Source: Baekduia soli
Lineage (GTDB): Bacteria > Actinomycetota > Thermoleophilia > Solirubrobacterales > Solirubrobacteraceae
Direction: 5' to 3'
Length of the DNA stretch: 64,000 nucleotides
Assembly (NCBI RefSeq): GCF_007970665.1
Contig: NZ_CP042430.1
Coordinates: forward strand, 434,001 to 498,000
The notes under the pieces were generated by a model, which did no database searches, was not told the origin of the DNA, and saw nothing but the letters and a program-made list of their open reading frames with translations. Below are positions 47,997 through 55,604 of this stretch, piece by piece. A program made the position numbers and the translations under genes. Within the stretch, counting starts at the first letter, position 1. Every line of letters begins with the position of its first letter.

Positions 47997-49211
47997 TCAC
48001 GCCCGCGGCCCGAGGTCGATGGTTCCGGCGTCGGCCAGGCGGCCGACCTCGGCGTCGGTCAGCCCGAGCATGCCCGTCAGGATCTCGGAGGTGTGCTCGC
48101 CCAGCAGCGGGGCGCGGCGCACGGGCTCGCGCGGCACGGCGGAGAAGTCCAGCGGCGTGCCGGGCATCCGGTGGCGGCCCACGCCGGGGTGCTCGACGTC
48201 CTCCCACATCGCCGTCTCGGTCGAGACGCGGGGGTCGTCCTCCACGAGCTGGCGGAACGTCTGGTACGGGCCCCAGGAGACGCCCGTGCCCTGGAAGGCC
48301 AGGCGGATCTCGTCCAGGTCGCGCGACTCGAACCACGGGCGCAGGATCGCCGCGATGAGGTCGCGGTCCTCGAAGCGCCCGGACTCCGTGTCGAGGTCGA
48401 CGCCCGTGGCCTCGTTGATCTTGGCCATCTGCTGCTGGGTGCCCGTGACCTCCAGCAGTGCCTTCCACTGGCGGTGGGTGAGGGCGACGACCATCACGTG
48501 GCGCTCGTCGCGGGTGAGGAAGTCGTGACCGAACGCGCCGTAGAGGTAGTTGCCGTCGCGCCGCGGCGAGTCGCGCGTCGCCAGCTGCGCCTCGGCGACG
48601 CGGCCCAGGTGCCCGACGACCGCGAACGCGACGTCCGACAGCGCGATCTCCACGAGCTGACCCTCCCCCGTGCGGGTCCGGTGGCGGTCGGCGGCCAGCA
48701 GCCCGACGGCCGACAGCTCGCCCATCGCGATGTCCCAGGCGGGCAGCACGGAGTTCAGCGGCTCGGTGAGGTTGCGGGGGCCGGTCGCCCACGGAAAGCC
48801 GGTCGCCGGGTTGACGGTGTAGTCGACCTCGCTGCTGCCGTCGCGGTTGCCCTTGAGGTGGACCATGACGAGGTCGTCGCGGCGGGCCCGCAGCGTGTCG
48901 TAGGCCAGCCAGCCGCGGGCCGGGAAGTTGGTGAGGAACGTGCCGGCGGTGGCGATGACCTCCGAGACCAGCTCGCGTCCGACATCGGAGCGCAGGTCGA
49001 CGCGCAGGGACCGCTTGCCCTTGTTCAGCCCCGCCCAGAACAGCGACTGCCCGTTGGCGGCCAGCGGCCAGCGTGTGTGGTCCAGGCCGCCGCCGAGGTC
49101 GTCGAAGCGGATGACGTCGGCGCCGAGCTGGGCCAGGGTCATGCCGCCCAGCGGCGCCGCCACGAACGCCGAGCCCTCGACCAACGTGAGGCCGTCGAGG
49201 ATGCCGGTCAT
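47997..49211 (-). CDS. mct: CaiB/BaiF CoA transferase, 2-methylfumaryl-CoA isomerase (Mct)-like
   Basis: A 404-residue family III enzyme. Its start (GLTLVEGSAFVAAPLGGMTL), the GGGLDHTRWPL stretch, GLNKGKRSLRVDLRSD, LTNFPARGWLAYDTLRARR, RDGSSEVDYTVNPATGFPW and GNYLYGAFGHDF follow, as I remember them, the Chloroflexus mesaconyl-CoA C1-C4 transferase almost motif for motif. The probable catalytic Asp is in LPAWDIAMGEL (~161). Mct moves CoA within mesaconyl-CoA (C1 to C4) in the 3-hydroxypropionate bicycle. It overlaps the LysR stop by 4 bp (ATGA), so regulator and enzyme are coupled. HpcH and MaoC genes that could use the product lie 4 kb away. Confidence 0.82.
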   Translation of the reverse strand: MTGILDGLTLVEGSAFVAAPLGGMTLAQLGADVIRFDDLGGGLDHTRWPLAANGQSLFWAGLNKGKRSLRVDLRSDVGRELVSEVIATAGTFLTNFPARGWLAYDTLRARRDDLVMVHLKGNRDGSSEVDYTVNPATGFPWATGPRNLTEPLNSVLPAWDIAMGELSAVGLLAADRHRTRTGEGQLVEIALSDVAFAVVGHLGRVAEAQLATRDSPRRDGNYLYGAFGHDFLTRDERHVMVVALTHRQWKALLEVTGTQQQMAKINEATGVDLDTESGRFEDRDLIAAILRPWFESRDLDEIRLAFQGTGVSWGPYQTFRQLVEDDPRVSTETAMWEDVEHPGVGRHRMPGTPLDFSAVPREPVRRAPLLGEHTSEILTGMLGLTDAEVGRLADAGTIDLGPRA

Positions 49212-50167
49212 GCCGTGCTCGCCGGATCGTCCACGCCGTCCATGCTCCCAGATCGATCGTGTCCCGACCGCTCGGCGGCGGCCTCCAGGAGCCCGATGAG
49301 CATCCGCGCCGCCGCGTCGGGACCCAGGTCGGCGGCCATCACCAGCTCGAAGGTGCGCACGAACCGCAGGCCGGTCACCTCGAGGGGCACGAGGAACTCG
49401 CCGAGGACGTGGCGCGAGAGCAGCACCGGGACGTTGAGCGACAGCGCCCGCTGACGGGCGATCGCCGGCGTCGGCGCCTCGGCGAGGATCTCGGGCATCG
49501 CCAGGCCCGCGCGGCGCAGGGCGTGCTCGACGGTCCACCGGGCGTTGGAGGACGGGTCGCGCGCCACGACGGGCGTGCGCAGGAACTCGGCCCTGGAGAT
49601 CGTCCCGCGCGCGGCCCAGGGGTGTCCGCGCGGGACCGCGCAGACGACCTCGTCGGCGGCGAGCGGGACCTCCTTGAGGCCCGGGTTCGGCGTGGCGCCG
49701 GGACGGCTGGCGCACACGCCGAGGTCGGCGCGCCGCTCGGCCACCATCGACCGCACGACCATGCTGTTGGCCGCCACCAGCTCGACGGAGAGCCCGCCCT
49801 GGCTGGCGTCGGCGGCCTGCAGCGCGGCGGCGACGAACGCCTCGATGGCCGAGTGGCTGGCGGCGAGCCGGACGGGCGCACTCTCGCGGCGCAGCTGGGC
49901 GACGACGGCGTCCAGCGCCGCGGCGCCCGCCAGCAGCGGCCGGGCGTGCTCGTACAGCCGGCGGCCGGCGGGGGTCAGCGCCACGCCACGCTGGGAGCGC
50001 TCGAGCAGCTCGGTGCCGACGAGCTGCTCGAGGCCCTGCAGGCGCTTGGTCAGCGCCGACTGGGAGATGTGCAGGCGCAGCGCGGCCCGGCCGAGCGTCC
50101 CGGAGTCGGCGGCCTCCACCAGGCTGCGCAGCTCGGTCAGGTCGGGCGTCCGGGCGGCTGCGGCCAT
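49208..50167 (-). CDS. LysR-family transcriptional regulator
   Basis: A 319-residue LysR protein. The HTH lies at residues ~9-67 (LRSLVEAADSGTLGRAALRLHISQSALTKRLQGLEQLVGTELLERS), followed by RGVALTPAGRRLYEHAR and a type 2 periplasmic-binding effector domain. It is translationally coupled to the Mct-like gene and divergent from the NirK-like gene, so it may control either. A TACCGT hexamer lies 6 nt before the ATG at 50167. A mesaconate- or citramalate-type inducer is a guess from the neighbour. Confidence 0.9.
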   Translation of the reverse strand: MAAAARTPDLTELRSLVEAADSGTLGRAALRLHISQSALTKRLQGLEQLVGTELLERSQRGVALTPAGRRLYEHARPLLAGAAALDAVVAQLRRESAPVRLAASHSAIEAFVAAALQAADASQGGLSVELVAANSMVVRSMVAERRADLGVCASRPGATPNPGLKEVPLAADEVVCAVPRGHPWAARGTISRAEFLRTPVVARDPSSNARWTVEHALRRAGLAMPEILAEAPTPAIARQRALSLNVPVLLSRHVLGEFLVPLEVTGLRFVRTFELVMAADLGPDAAARMLIGLLEAAAERSGHDRSGSMDGVDDPASTA

Positions 50168-50173
50168 GCGCGG

Positions 50174-50179
50174 ACGGTA
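50174..50179 (-). promoter_or_regulatory. Putative -10 element of a leaderless promoter
   Basis: TACCGT on the reverse strand, 6 nt before the LysR ATG at 50167. Confidence 0.42.
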
Positions 50180-50182
50180 GTG

Positions 50183-50211
50183 CACGGAGAACCCCTGATC
50201 GGCGCTCCGTG
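50183..50211. promoter_or_regulatory. Inverted repeat in the LysR/nirK-like gap
   Basis: CACGGAG (50183-50189) and CTCCGTG (50205-50211), perfect 7-bp arms with 15 nt between, immediately upstream of the LysR -10 hexamer. A LysR-type binding site is possible. Confidence 0.4.
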
Positions 50212-50350
50212 GTTGGCACGGTCCCATCACCGGGCGGAATGCCTCCGCCGAGCAGCGCGCATGCCTTTCTCGCCGCCGGCGCCCACGGACGGCCCACGGG
50301 CGCCGAAGATCGCAACAGATCCCAAGGTCCATCACCACGGAGACACGGTC

Positions 50351-51907
50351 ATGACCCCGACCACGCTCATCCCGCCCGACACGCACGACACGACCCACGA
50401 GTTCCCTCTCCCGCAGGGGGAGCCGCGCGAACGCGCCGGGACCCCCGAGACGCCGGAGGCCGTCCGGCGCGAGTGGCTGGCGGTGGGCATCGGCCTCGTG
50501 GCCCTCGTCGCCGTGCTCGGCCTCGTCGTCGCCCTCGTGGGCGTCGCCGGCGCCGGCGGCCACACCACGACCGTCGCCGCCCGCCCCGCCCCGACGACCG
50601 CCAGGGTGGCCGCGCCGGCGGCCTCCGCCGCCGACGCCCCCGCCCCGACGCTCGCCCAGGCCAAGGGGATCGCGTTCGAGAAGTTCGCCCCCGTGGATCC
50701 GACCCTGCCGGCCGTCCCCGCCGGCGCGGTGAAGAGGTTCACGGTCGGCGTCGACGAGCACACCGTCCAGGTCGACCCCGCGCTGGCGCCGACCAAGGCC
50801 TGGACCTACACCGTCGACGGCAAGTCCTACCCGGGCACGGCGGCCTCGCCGCCCATCGTCGTCGACCAGGGCGACCGCGTGCAGATCACCTTCGTCAACG
50901 GCGCCTCGAAGGCCATGAACGTCACGATGGCCCACTCCATCGACTTCCACTCCGCCGAGGTCAACCCCGGCAGGTACTACGTCGACGTCGCCCCCGGCCG
51001 GCGCGAGACGATCAGCTTCGTCGCCGAGCACCCCGGTGTGTTCATGTACCACTGCGCCACCCAGCCCGTGCTCATGCACGTCGGCAACGGCATGGCGGGC
51101 ATGATGGTCGTCAAGCCGCGGAACCTGCCGCGCGTCGACCGCGAGCTGTGGGTCACCCAGAGCGAGTTCTACCTCGGCGCGCCCGGCGCCCCGGCCAGCA
51201 TGGCCAAGCTCACCGCCGAGAAGCCCGACGTCGTCGCGTTCAACGGCTACGCCAACCAGTACAAGATGCAGCCGATCACCGTGAAGACCGGCGAGAGGGT
51301 CCGCCTCTACGTCCTCAACGCGGGCCCGACGAAGTGGAGCGCCTTCCACGTCATCGGCACCGTCTTCGACAGGGCCGTCGTCGAGAACACCGTCTTCCAC
51401 GACAGCCAGACGATGAGCCTGGCCCCCTCGCAGGGCGCCTACGCCGAGTTCACGCTCGACCACCCCGGCAACTACCCGTTCGTCGACCACGCCTTCGGCG
51501 ACATGGTCAAGGGCGCCGCGGGCATCCTGCACACCCAGGGCGCCCCGATGCCCAAGCTCCCGGCGGCCGCGGCGCCCGCGGCCGCGACGACCGCCGGCAT
51601 GGTGGACGTCAGCCTCGGCGAGATGTTCGTCAAGCCCTCCGTCACCAGCACGAAGGCCGGCCAGGTCACGTTCATGGTGTCCAACGGGGGCGGCTCGATG
51701 CACCAGTTCGCCATCGCCAAGGACCCGGTCGCGATGACCGGCGCCGAGCCCGCGCCGGCGGCCGCGATCGCCCGGACGGCCATGCTCGCCGCCGGGGCCA
51801 AGGCCGTCGTCAAGGCCGACCTCAAGCCCGGCTCCTACACGCTCTACTGCACCATGACCGGGCACTACGCCGCCGGCCAGCACGTCGGGTTCACCGTCAG
51901 GCCCTGA
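50351..51907 (+). CDS. NirK-like multicopper protein with N-terminal membrane anchor and C-terminal cupredoxin
   Basis: A 518-residue protein. A membrane helix (EWLAVGIGLVALVAVLGLVV, ~45-64) is followed by two cupredoxin domains with all NirK copper ligands. AHSIDFH (~195-201) gives type-1 His, catalytic Asp and type-2 His. MYHCATQPVLMHVGNGM (~231-247) gives type-2 His, type-1 Cys, His and Met. The second domain has AFHVIGTVFD and YPFVDHAFG (type-2 His ~378). Residues ~415-518 add a third cupredoxin with HQFAI and LYCTMTGHYAAGQH (blue-copper Cys/His). Nitrite reduction to NO outside the membrane is the family reaction, with the extra domain as likely electron relay. ATG 50351 has a GGAG. Confidence 0.85.
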   Translation: MTPTTLIPPDTHDTTHEFPLPQGEPRERAGTPETPEAVRREWLAVGIGLVALVAVLGLVVALVGVAGAGGHTTTVAARPAPTTARVAAPAASAADAPAPTLAQAKGIAFEKFAPVDPTLPAVPAGAVKRFTVGVDEHTVQVDPALAPTKAWTYTVDGKSYPGTAASPPIVVDQGDRVQITFVNGASKAMNVTMAHSIDFHSAEVNPGRYYVDVAPGRRETISFVAEHPGVFMYHCATQPVLMHVGNGMAGMMVVKPRNLPRVDRELWVTQSEFYLGAPGAPASMAKLTAEKPDVVAFNGYANQYKMQPITVKTGERVRLYVLNAGPTKWSAFHVIGTVFDRAVVENTVFHDSQTMSLAPSQGAYAEFTLDHPGNYPFVDHAFGDMVKGAAGILHTQGAPMPKLPAAAAPAAATTAGMVDVSLGEMFVKPSVTSTKAGQVTFMVSNGGGSMHQFAIAKDPVAMTGAEPAPAAAIARTAMLAAGAKAVVKADLKPGSYTLYCTMTGHYAAGQHVGFTVRP

Positions 51908-51927
51908 CCCCGTGAGCACCGGCCGAT

Positions 51928-51958
51928 CGGCGCCGCCCGGGCCTCCCGGGCGGCGCCG
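51928..51958. terminator. Strong bidirectional terminator hairpin
   Basis: A perfect 14-bp GC stem (CGGCGCCGCCCGGG with CCCGGGCGGCGCCG) and a CCT loop between the convergent nirK-like and CoA ligase genes. No U-tract. It closes the eight-gene operon coming from 60869. Confidence 0.7.
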
Positions 51959-51966
51959 CGTCGTGC

Positions 51967-53532
51967 TCAGCGGGCGGCGAGCCGGTCGCGCACGATGGAC
52001 CGCTGGATCTTGAGGCTCGCCGTGCGCGGCAGGGCGTCGACGAAGACGACCTCGGTCGGCTTCTTGAAGCTCGCCAGCAGCTCGCGGCAGTGCGCGATGA
52101 CGTCCTCGGCGCCCAGCTCCCGCGTGCCGTCCAGCACGACGGCGGCGGCGACGGTCTGCCCCCAGCGCTCGTGCGGCAGCCCGACCACGGCGCACTCCGC
52201 CACACCGTCGAGCTCGAGGATGCAGGCCTCGACCTCGCTGGGGTAGACGTTCATCCCGCCCGTGACGACGAGGTCGGTGCGCCGCTCGACGATCGAGACG
52301 TAGCCCTTGGGGTCGATCGCGCCGAGGTCGCCGCTGTGGAACCAGCCGCCGCGCAGCGCCGCGGCGGTCTCCTGCGGGCGGTTCCAGTAGCCCGTCATGA
52401 GCGCCGGGGAGCGGAACACGAGCTCGCCGACGGTCGTCCCGTCGTGGGGCAGCGCCGCGCCGCCGGGGCCCACGACCTCGACGGCGCACTCGGCGACCGC
52501 CCGCCCCACGGTGGCGAACACGTCGGCCGTCTGCGCGCCGCCGGTCACGTCGTCGGCGGTGGTGGCGGTCATCAGGCCGCCGGAGTGCTCCGTCATGCCC
52601 CAGCCCTCGACGAGGCGCTCGCCGACCACCGCGGCCAGCGCGCGCAGCTTGTCGGGGTCCGCGCGGGAGGCGGAGTGCAGGATGCAGCGCAGCGTCGACC
52701 ACGGGCGCGGGTCGCGGGCGGCGGCCTGCGTGAACTCCGTCAGCAGCGGCGACGGGACGTAGGTGAACGTCGCGCGCTCGCGCGCGACCGTGTCCAACAG
52801 CAGCGCCACGTCCCACTGGCCCATGAGCACGACGGTCCCGCCGAGGTAGGCGTGGGTGACGATGTGCGCCGGGACCGTCGCCACGAACGACATCGACCCC
52901 GTCAGCGCGCCCACGCTGAAGTAGGGCAGGCGATAGGACAGGGCGTTGAGCCGGGCCAGCGCGACGACGCCGCCGTGGGTGAGCATCGCGCCCTTGGGCC
53001 GGCCGGTCGTGCCGCTCGTGTACCCGATGATGTACAGGTCGCCCGCTGCCGGCGGCGCCGGCGGGCGGTCCTCGCCGCAGGCCAGCAGCGCCTCGTAGTC
53101 CTGCACGCCGGCCCGGACGCCGGGGTCGGTCGCGACGGCCAGCACGTCGGAGCCCAGATCGCCGAGGCGCTCCACCTGCTCCTGCAGGCCGCCCGTCCAG
53201 ACCAGCGCGCGCGCCCCGGAGTCGGTCAGGTGGTAGGCCGCCTCGGCGGGCTGCAGCCGGGCGTTGACCGGGACCATGACCAGGCCGGCCTTGGCCGCCG
53301 CGACGTAGAGCTCGATGTACTCCAGGCGGTCCTCCATCCACGCCGCGACGCGGTCGCCGCGGACCAGCCCGGCGCCCAGCAGCGCCTGCGCGAGGCGGTT
53401 GGTCCGCGCGTCCAGCTCGGCGTAGGAGCGCGTGCGCCCGTCGCGCTCCTTGGCCGCGATGCGTTCCGGGGAGCGCCGGGCGCCGAGCGTGACGAGCTCC
53501 CCGAACGTCGGCGCAGCGGACGGGTCACGCAT
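51967..53532 (-). CDS. AMP-dependent acyl-CoA synthetase/ligase (last gene of the aldolase-type operon)
   Basis: A 521-residue ANL ligase: RTRSYAELDARTNRLAQALLGAG (~33-55), IGYTSGTTGRPKGAMLTH (~174-191), EGWGMTEHSGG (~314), GWFHSGDLGAIDPKGYVS (~400-417) and the C-terminal lysine motif TASLKIQRSIVRDRL. It would activate the acid fed into this operon. The ATG at 53532 lies inside the end of the acyl-CoA dehydrogenase gene (8-bp overlap). A perfect hairpin follows the stop. Confidence 0.9.
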   Translation of the reverse strand: MRDPSAAPTFGELVTLGARRSPERIAAKERDGRTRSYAELDARTNRLAQALLGAGLVRGDRVAAWMEDRLEYIELYVAAAKAGLVMVPVNARLQPAEAAYHLTDSGARALVWTGGLQEQVERLGDLGSDVLAVATDPGVRAGVQDYEALLACGEDRPPAPPAAGDLYIIGYTSGTTGRPKGAMLTHGGVVALARLNALSYRLPYFSVGALTGSMSFVATVPAHIVTHAYLGGTVVLMGQWDVALLLDTVARERATFTYVPSPLLTEFTQAAARDPRPWSTLRCILHSASRADPDKLRALAAVVGERLVEGWGMTEHSGGLMTATTADDVTGGAQTADVFATVGRAVAECAVEVVGPGGAALPHDGTTVGELVFRSPALMTGYWNRPQETAAALRGGWFHSGDLGAIDPKGYVSIVERRTDLVVTGGMNVYPSEVEACILELDGVAECAVVGLPHERWGQTVAAAVVLDGTRELGAEDVIAHCRELLASFKKPTEVVFVDALPRTASLKIQRSIVRDRLAAR

Positions 53533-54634
53533 CGAGGGCCCGGGCGACGCGCTCCCGGTGGCCGGCCGTCGTACCCAGCGTGGCGGCGCTGACCAGGGCG
53601 CGCTTGTAGTAGAGGTGCGGGTCGGCCTCGTGCGTCATCCCGATCCCGCCGTGCATCTGGATGCCCTCGGCCCCGGCGCGGACGAACGCCTCGCCGGCGG
53701 CGACCTTGGCCGCCGAGGCCAGCGCACCGAGCAGGGCGTCCTGCCGGCCGTCGTCGGCCTCCGCCGCCAGGTACACCGACTCGCGCGCGGCGACGACCGC
53801 GACGTGCAGGTCGGCCATCCGGTGCTTGAGCGCCTGGAAGGACCCGATGGGCACGCCGAACTGGTGGCGCTCGCGCAGGTAGGCCAGCGTCATCTGCACC
53901 GCCTGCTGGGCCCCGCCGATCATCTCGGCGGCCAGCGCGATCGCGCCGCGGTCCAGGACGGTGCGCAGCGCGGACGTCGCGTCGCCGTCGCCCAGCGGCT
54001 GCGCGGCGGCGCCCTGCAGCGTGACGACGGCGTGGCCGCGCGTCTCGTCGACGAGCGGCAGCGGCGCGACCGTCACCCCGGGATCATCGCGCGCGACCGC
54101 GTACAGGCCCGTCGCACCGTCGGCGCCGCGCGCGGCCACGAGCAGCACCTCGGCGCGGTCGGCGTCGGGCACCAGACCGCCGTCGCCCTGCAGCGACCCG
54201 CCGTCGGCGTGCACCGCCCCATGGGGCTCGGCGCCCCCGAGCAGGTCGCCGGCGGCGACGAGCACCGCCCGGACGTCGCCGTCGACGACCCGGGCCAGCA
54301 GCGCGTCGGCCTCGGCGCCGCCGGCGGCCAGCGCGAGGGCGTCGGCGGCCAGCACGCCGCAGGACAGCAGCGGCTCGGGCAGCAGCACGTGCCCGGCCTC
54401 CTCGAGCACCAGGCAGCGCTCGACGGTGCTATAGCCGGCGCCGCCGCGGTCCTCGGGCAGCGCGATGCCCGGCCACCCCAGCTCGCACAGCTCGCGCCAG
54501 CCCGACGGGTCCGGGGACCCGGAGGCGCGCAGGCCGGCGCGCACGACGTCGGCGGGGTAGCGCGCGGTCAGGAAGCGGCGGGCGACGTCGCGGATGTCGC
54601 GCTGGTCGTCGCCGAGCACGACGGAGGTGCTCAC
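53525..54634 (-). CDS. Acyl-CoA dehydrogenase, probable beta-type subunit of a heteromeric pair
   Basis: A 369-residue ACAD: DIRDVARRFLTARYPADVVRAG, LGWPGIALPEDRGGAGYSTVERCLVLEEAG (~57-86), LAYLRERHQFGVPIGSFQALKHRMADLHV (~252-280) and IQMHGGIGMTHEADPHLYYKRAL (~330-352). The mid-region flavin-loop sequence is degenerate and the usual catalytic Glu is not evident. This is how the second subunit of FadE28-FadE29/ChsE-type alpha2beta2 enzymes looks. The other ACAD of the operon (55605-56792) is the natural partner. GTG 54634 overlaps the LLM stop. Confidence 0.87.
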   Translation of the reverse strand: MSTSVVLGDDQRDIRDVARRFLTARYPADVVRAGLRASGSPDPSGWRELCELGWPGIALPEDRGGAGYSTVERCLVLEEAGHVLLPEPLLSCGVLAADALALAAGGAEADALLARVVDGDVRAVLVAAGDLLGGAEPHGAVHADGGSLQGDGGLVPDADRAEVLLVAARGADGATGLYAVARDDPGVTVAPLPLVDETRGHAVVTLQGAAAQPLGDGDATSALRTVLDRGAIALAAEMIGGAQQAVQMTLAYLRERHQFGVPIGSFQALKHRMADLHVAVVAARESVYLAAEADDGRQDALLGALASAAKVAAGEAFVRAGAEGIQMHGGIGMTHEADPHLYYKRALVSAATLGTTAGHRERVARALDA

Positions 54635-55602
54635 GATGCGGCCCCCGGACCCAGCACGGCGGCGATCGCCTCGCAGTTGGCCACGACCTCGGCGGCCGAC
54701 ACGTCGGCGCCGACGGTCTGGAAGACGAGCTCGGTGACGCCCAGCCCGGCCAGCTCGGCCTCCAGCGCCTGCGCGCGCTCGCGCACCTGGGCCGGCGTCC
54801 CGCTCAGCGTGAGCTCGTCGACGGTCGCGTCGGGGATCAGCGGTGCGAGGTCTGACCAGCGCGCCTTGCGGTCCGACGCGGCGAACGTGTCGCGCACGTC
54901 GCCGGCCACGTGCTCCCACCCCGTGCCCGCGGCGACCCCGGCGTAGCTCGGGGTCGAGAGGTAGAACGCGAGCTGCGCGCGGGCCATCTCGCGCGCCCGC
55001 CCCTCGTCGTCGTCGACGGAGGTGATGCACCACATCGCCACCTCGGGCGGCGCCGCGCGGTCGGCCGCGCCGGCCTGCAGGGCAGGCAGGACGCGCTCGT
55101 GCAGGTGCGTGCGCCCGAGGGCCAGCGCGTGCAGCAGCACGCCGTCGCACGTGCGGGCGGCGGTGCGGGCCATGATCGGGTTCAGCGCCGCGGCGTAGAT
55201 GGGCGGGGGCGAGGCCAGGTCGGGGTCCTGTTCCCAGGCGTCGCGCAGGGCCTCGGCGTACCCGGCGATGCGCGGCGCGGGCGGGTCGAACTCGGCCCCG
55301 TACCAGCGCCGCACGCCGCGCGTCCCGCTGCTGATGCCCAGGCCGAAGCGCCCGCCCGACAGGCGCTGGACGTCGGCCGCCGCCGCCGCCATGGCCAGCG
55401 GCAGGCGGGTGAAGGCGTAGGCGATGCCGGTGGCGACGCCGATGCGCTGCGTGGCGGCCGCGACGGCCAGCGCGCGGACGACCGCGTCGCGGTGCAGGTA
55501 CTCCGTCGTCCACACGCGGTGCATCCCGGCCGCCTCGGCGGCCTGTGCGAGGCCGGCCAGCGGCTCGAGCTCGCTCGTGGCGAAGACCAGGCTGCGGCGC
55601 AT
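54631..55602 (-). CDS. LLM-class F420-dependent oxidoreductase in the aldolase-type operon
   Basis: A 323-residue luciferase-like protein: LAGLAQAAEAAGMHRVWTTEYLHRDAVVRALAVAAAT, GVATGIAYAFTRLPLAMAAAAADVQRLSGGRFGLGISSG (~54-92), RRWYGAEFDPP and DELTLSGTPAQVRERAQAL near the C-terminus. The short layout fits F420-dependent dehydrogenase/reductase members. It lies between the two ACAD genes with 4-bp and 2-nt junctions, so it should act on the same substrate, perhaps a ring oxidation or reduction. ATG 55602. Confidence 0.88.
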   Translation of the reverse strand: MRRSLVFATSELEPLAGLAQAAEAAGMHRVWTTEYLHRDAVVRALAVAAATQRIGVATGIAYAFTRLPLAMAAAAADVQRLSGGRFGLGISSGTRGVRRWYGAEFDPPAPRIAGYAEALRDAWEQDPDLASPPPIYAAALNPIMARTAARTCDGVLLHALALGRTHLHERVLPALQAGAADRAAPPEVAMWCITSVDDDEGRAREMARAQLAFYLSTPSYAGVAAGTGWEHVAGDVRDTFAASDRKARWSDLAPLIPDATVDELTLSGTPAQVRERAQALEAELAGLGVTELVFQTVGADVSAAEVVANCEAIAAVLGPGAAS

Positions 55603-55604
55603 CG

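Noticed and set aside
1468-53532. A polyketide or nonribosomal peptide cluster suggested by several AMP-binding genes
   Set aside because: The three ligases are stand-alone; there are no carrier, ketosynthase or condensation domains.
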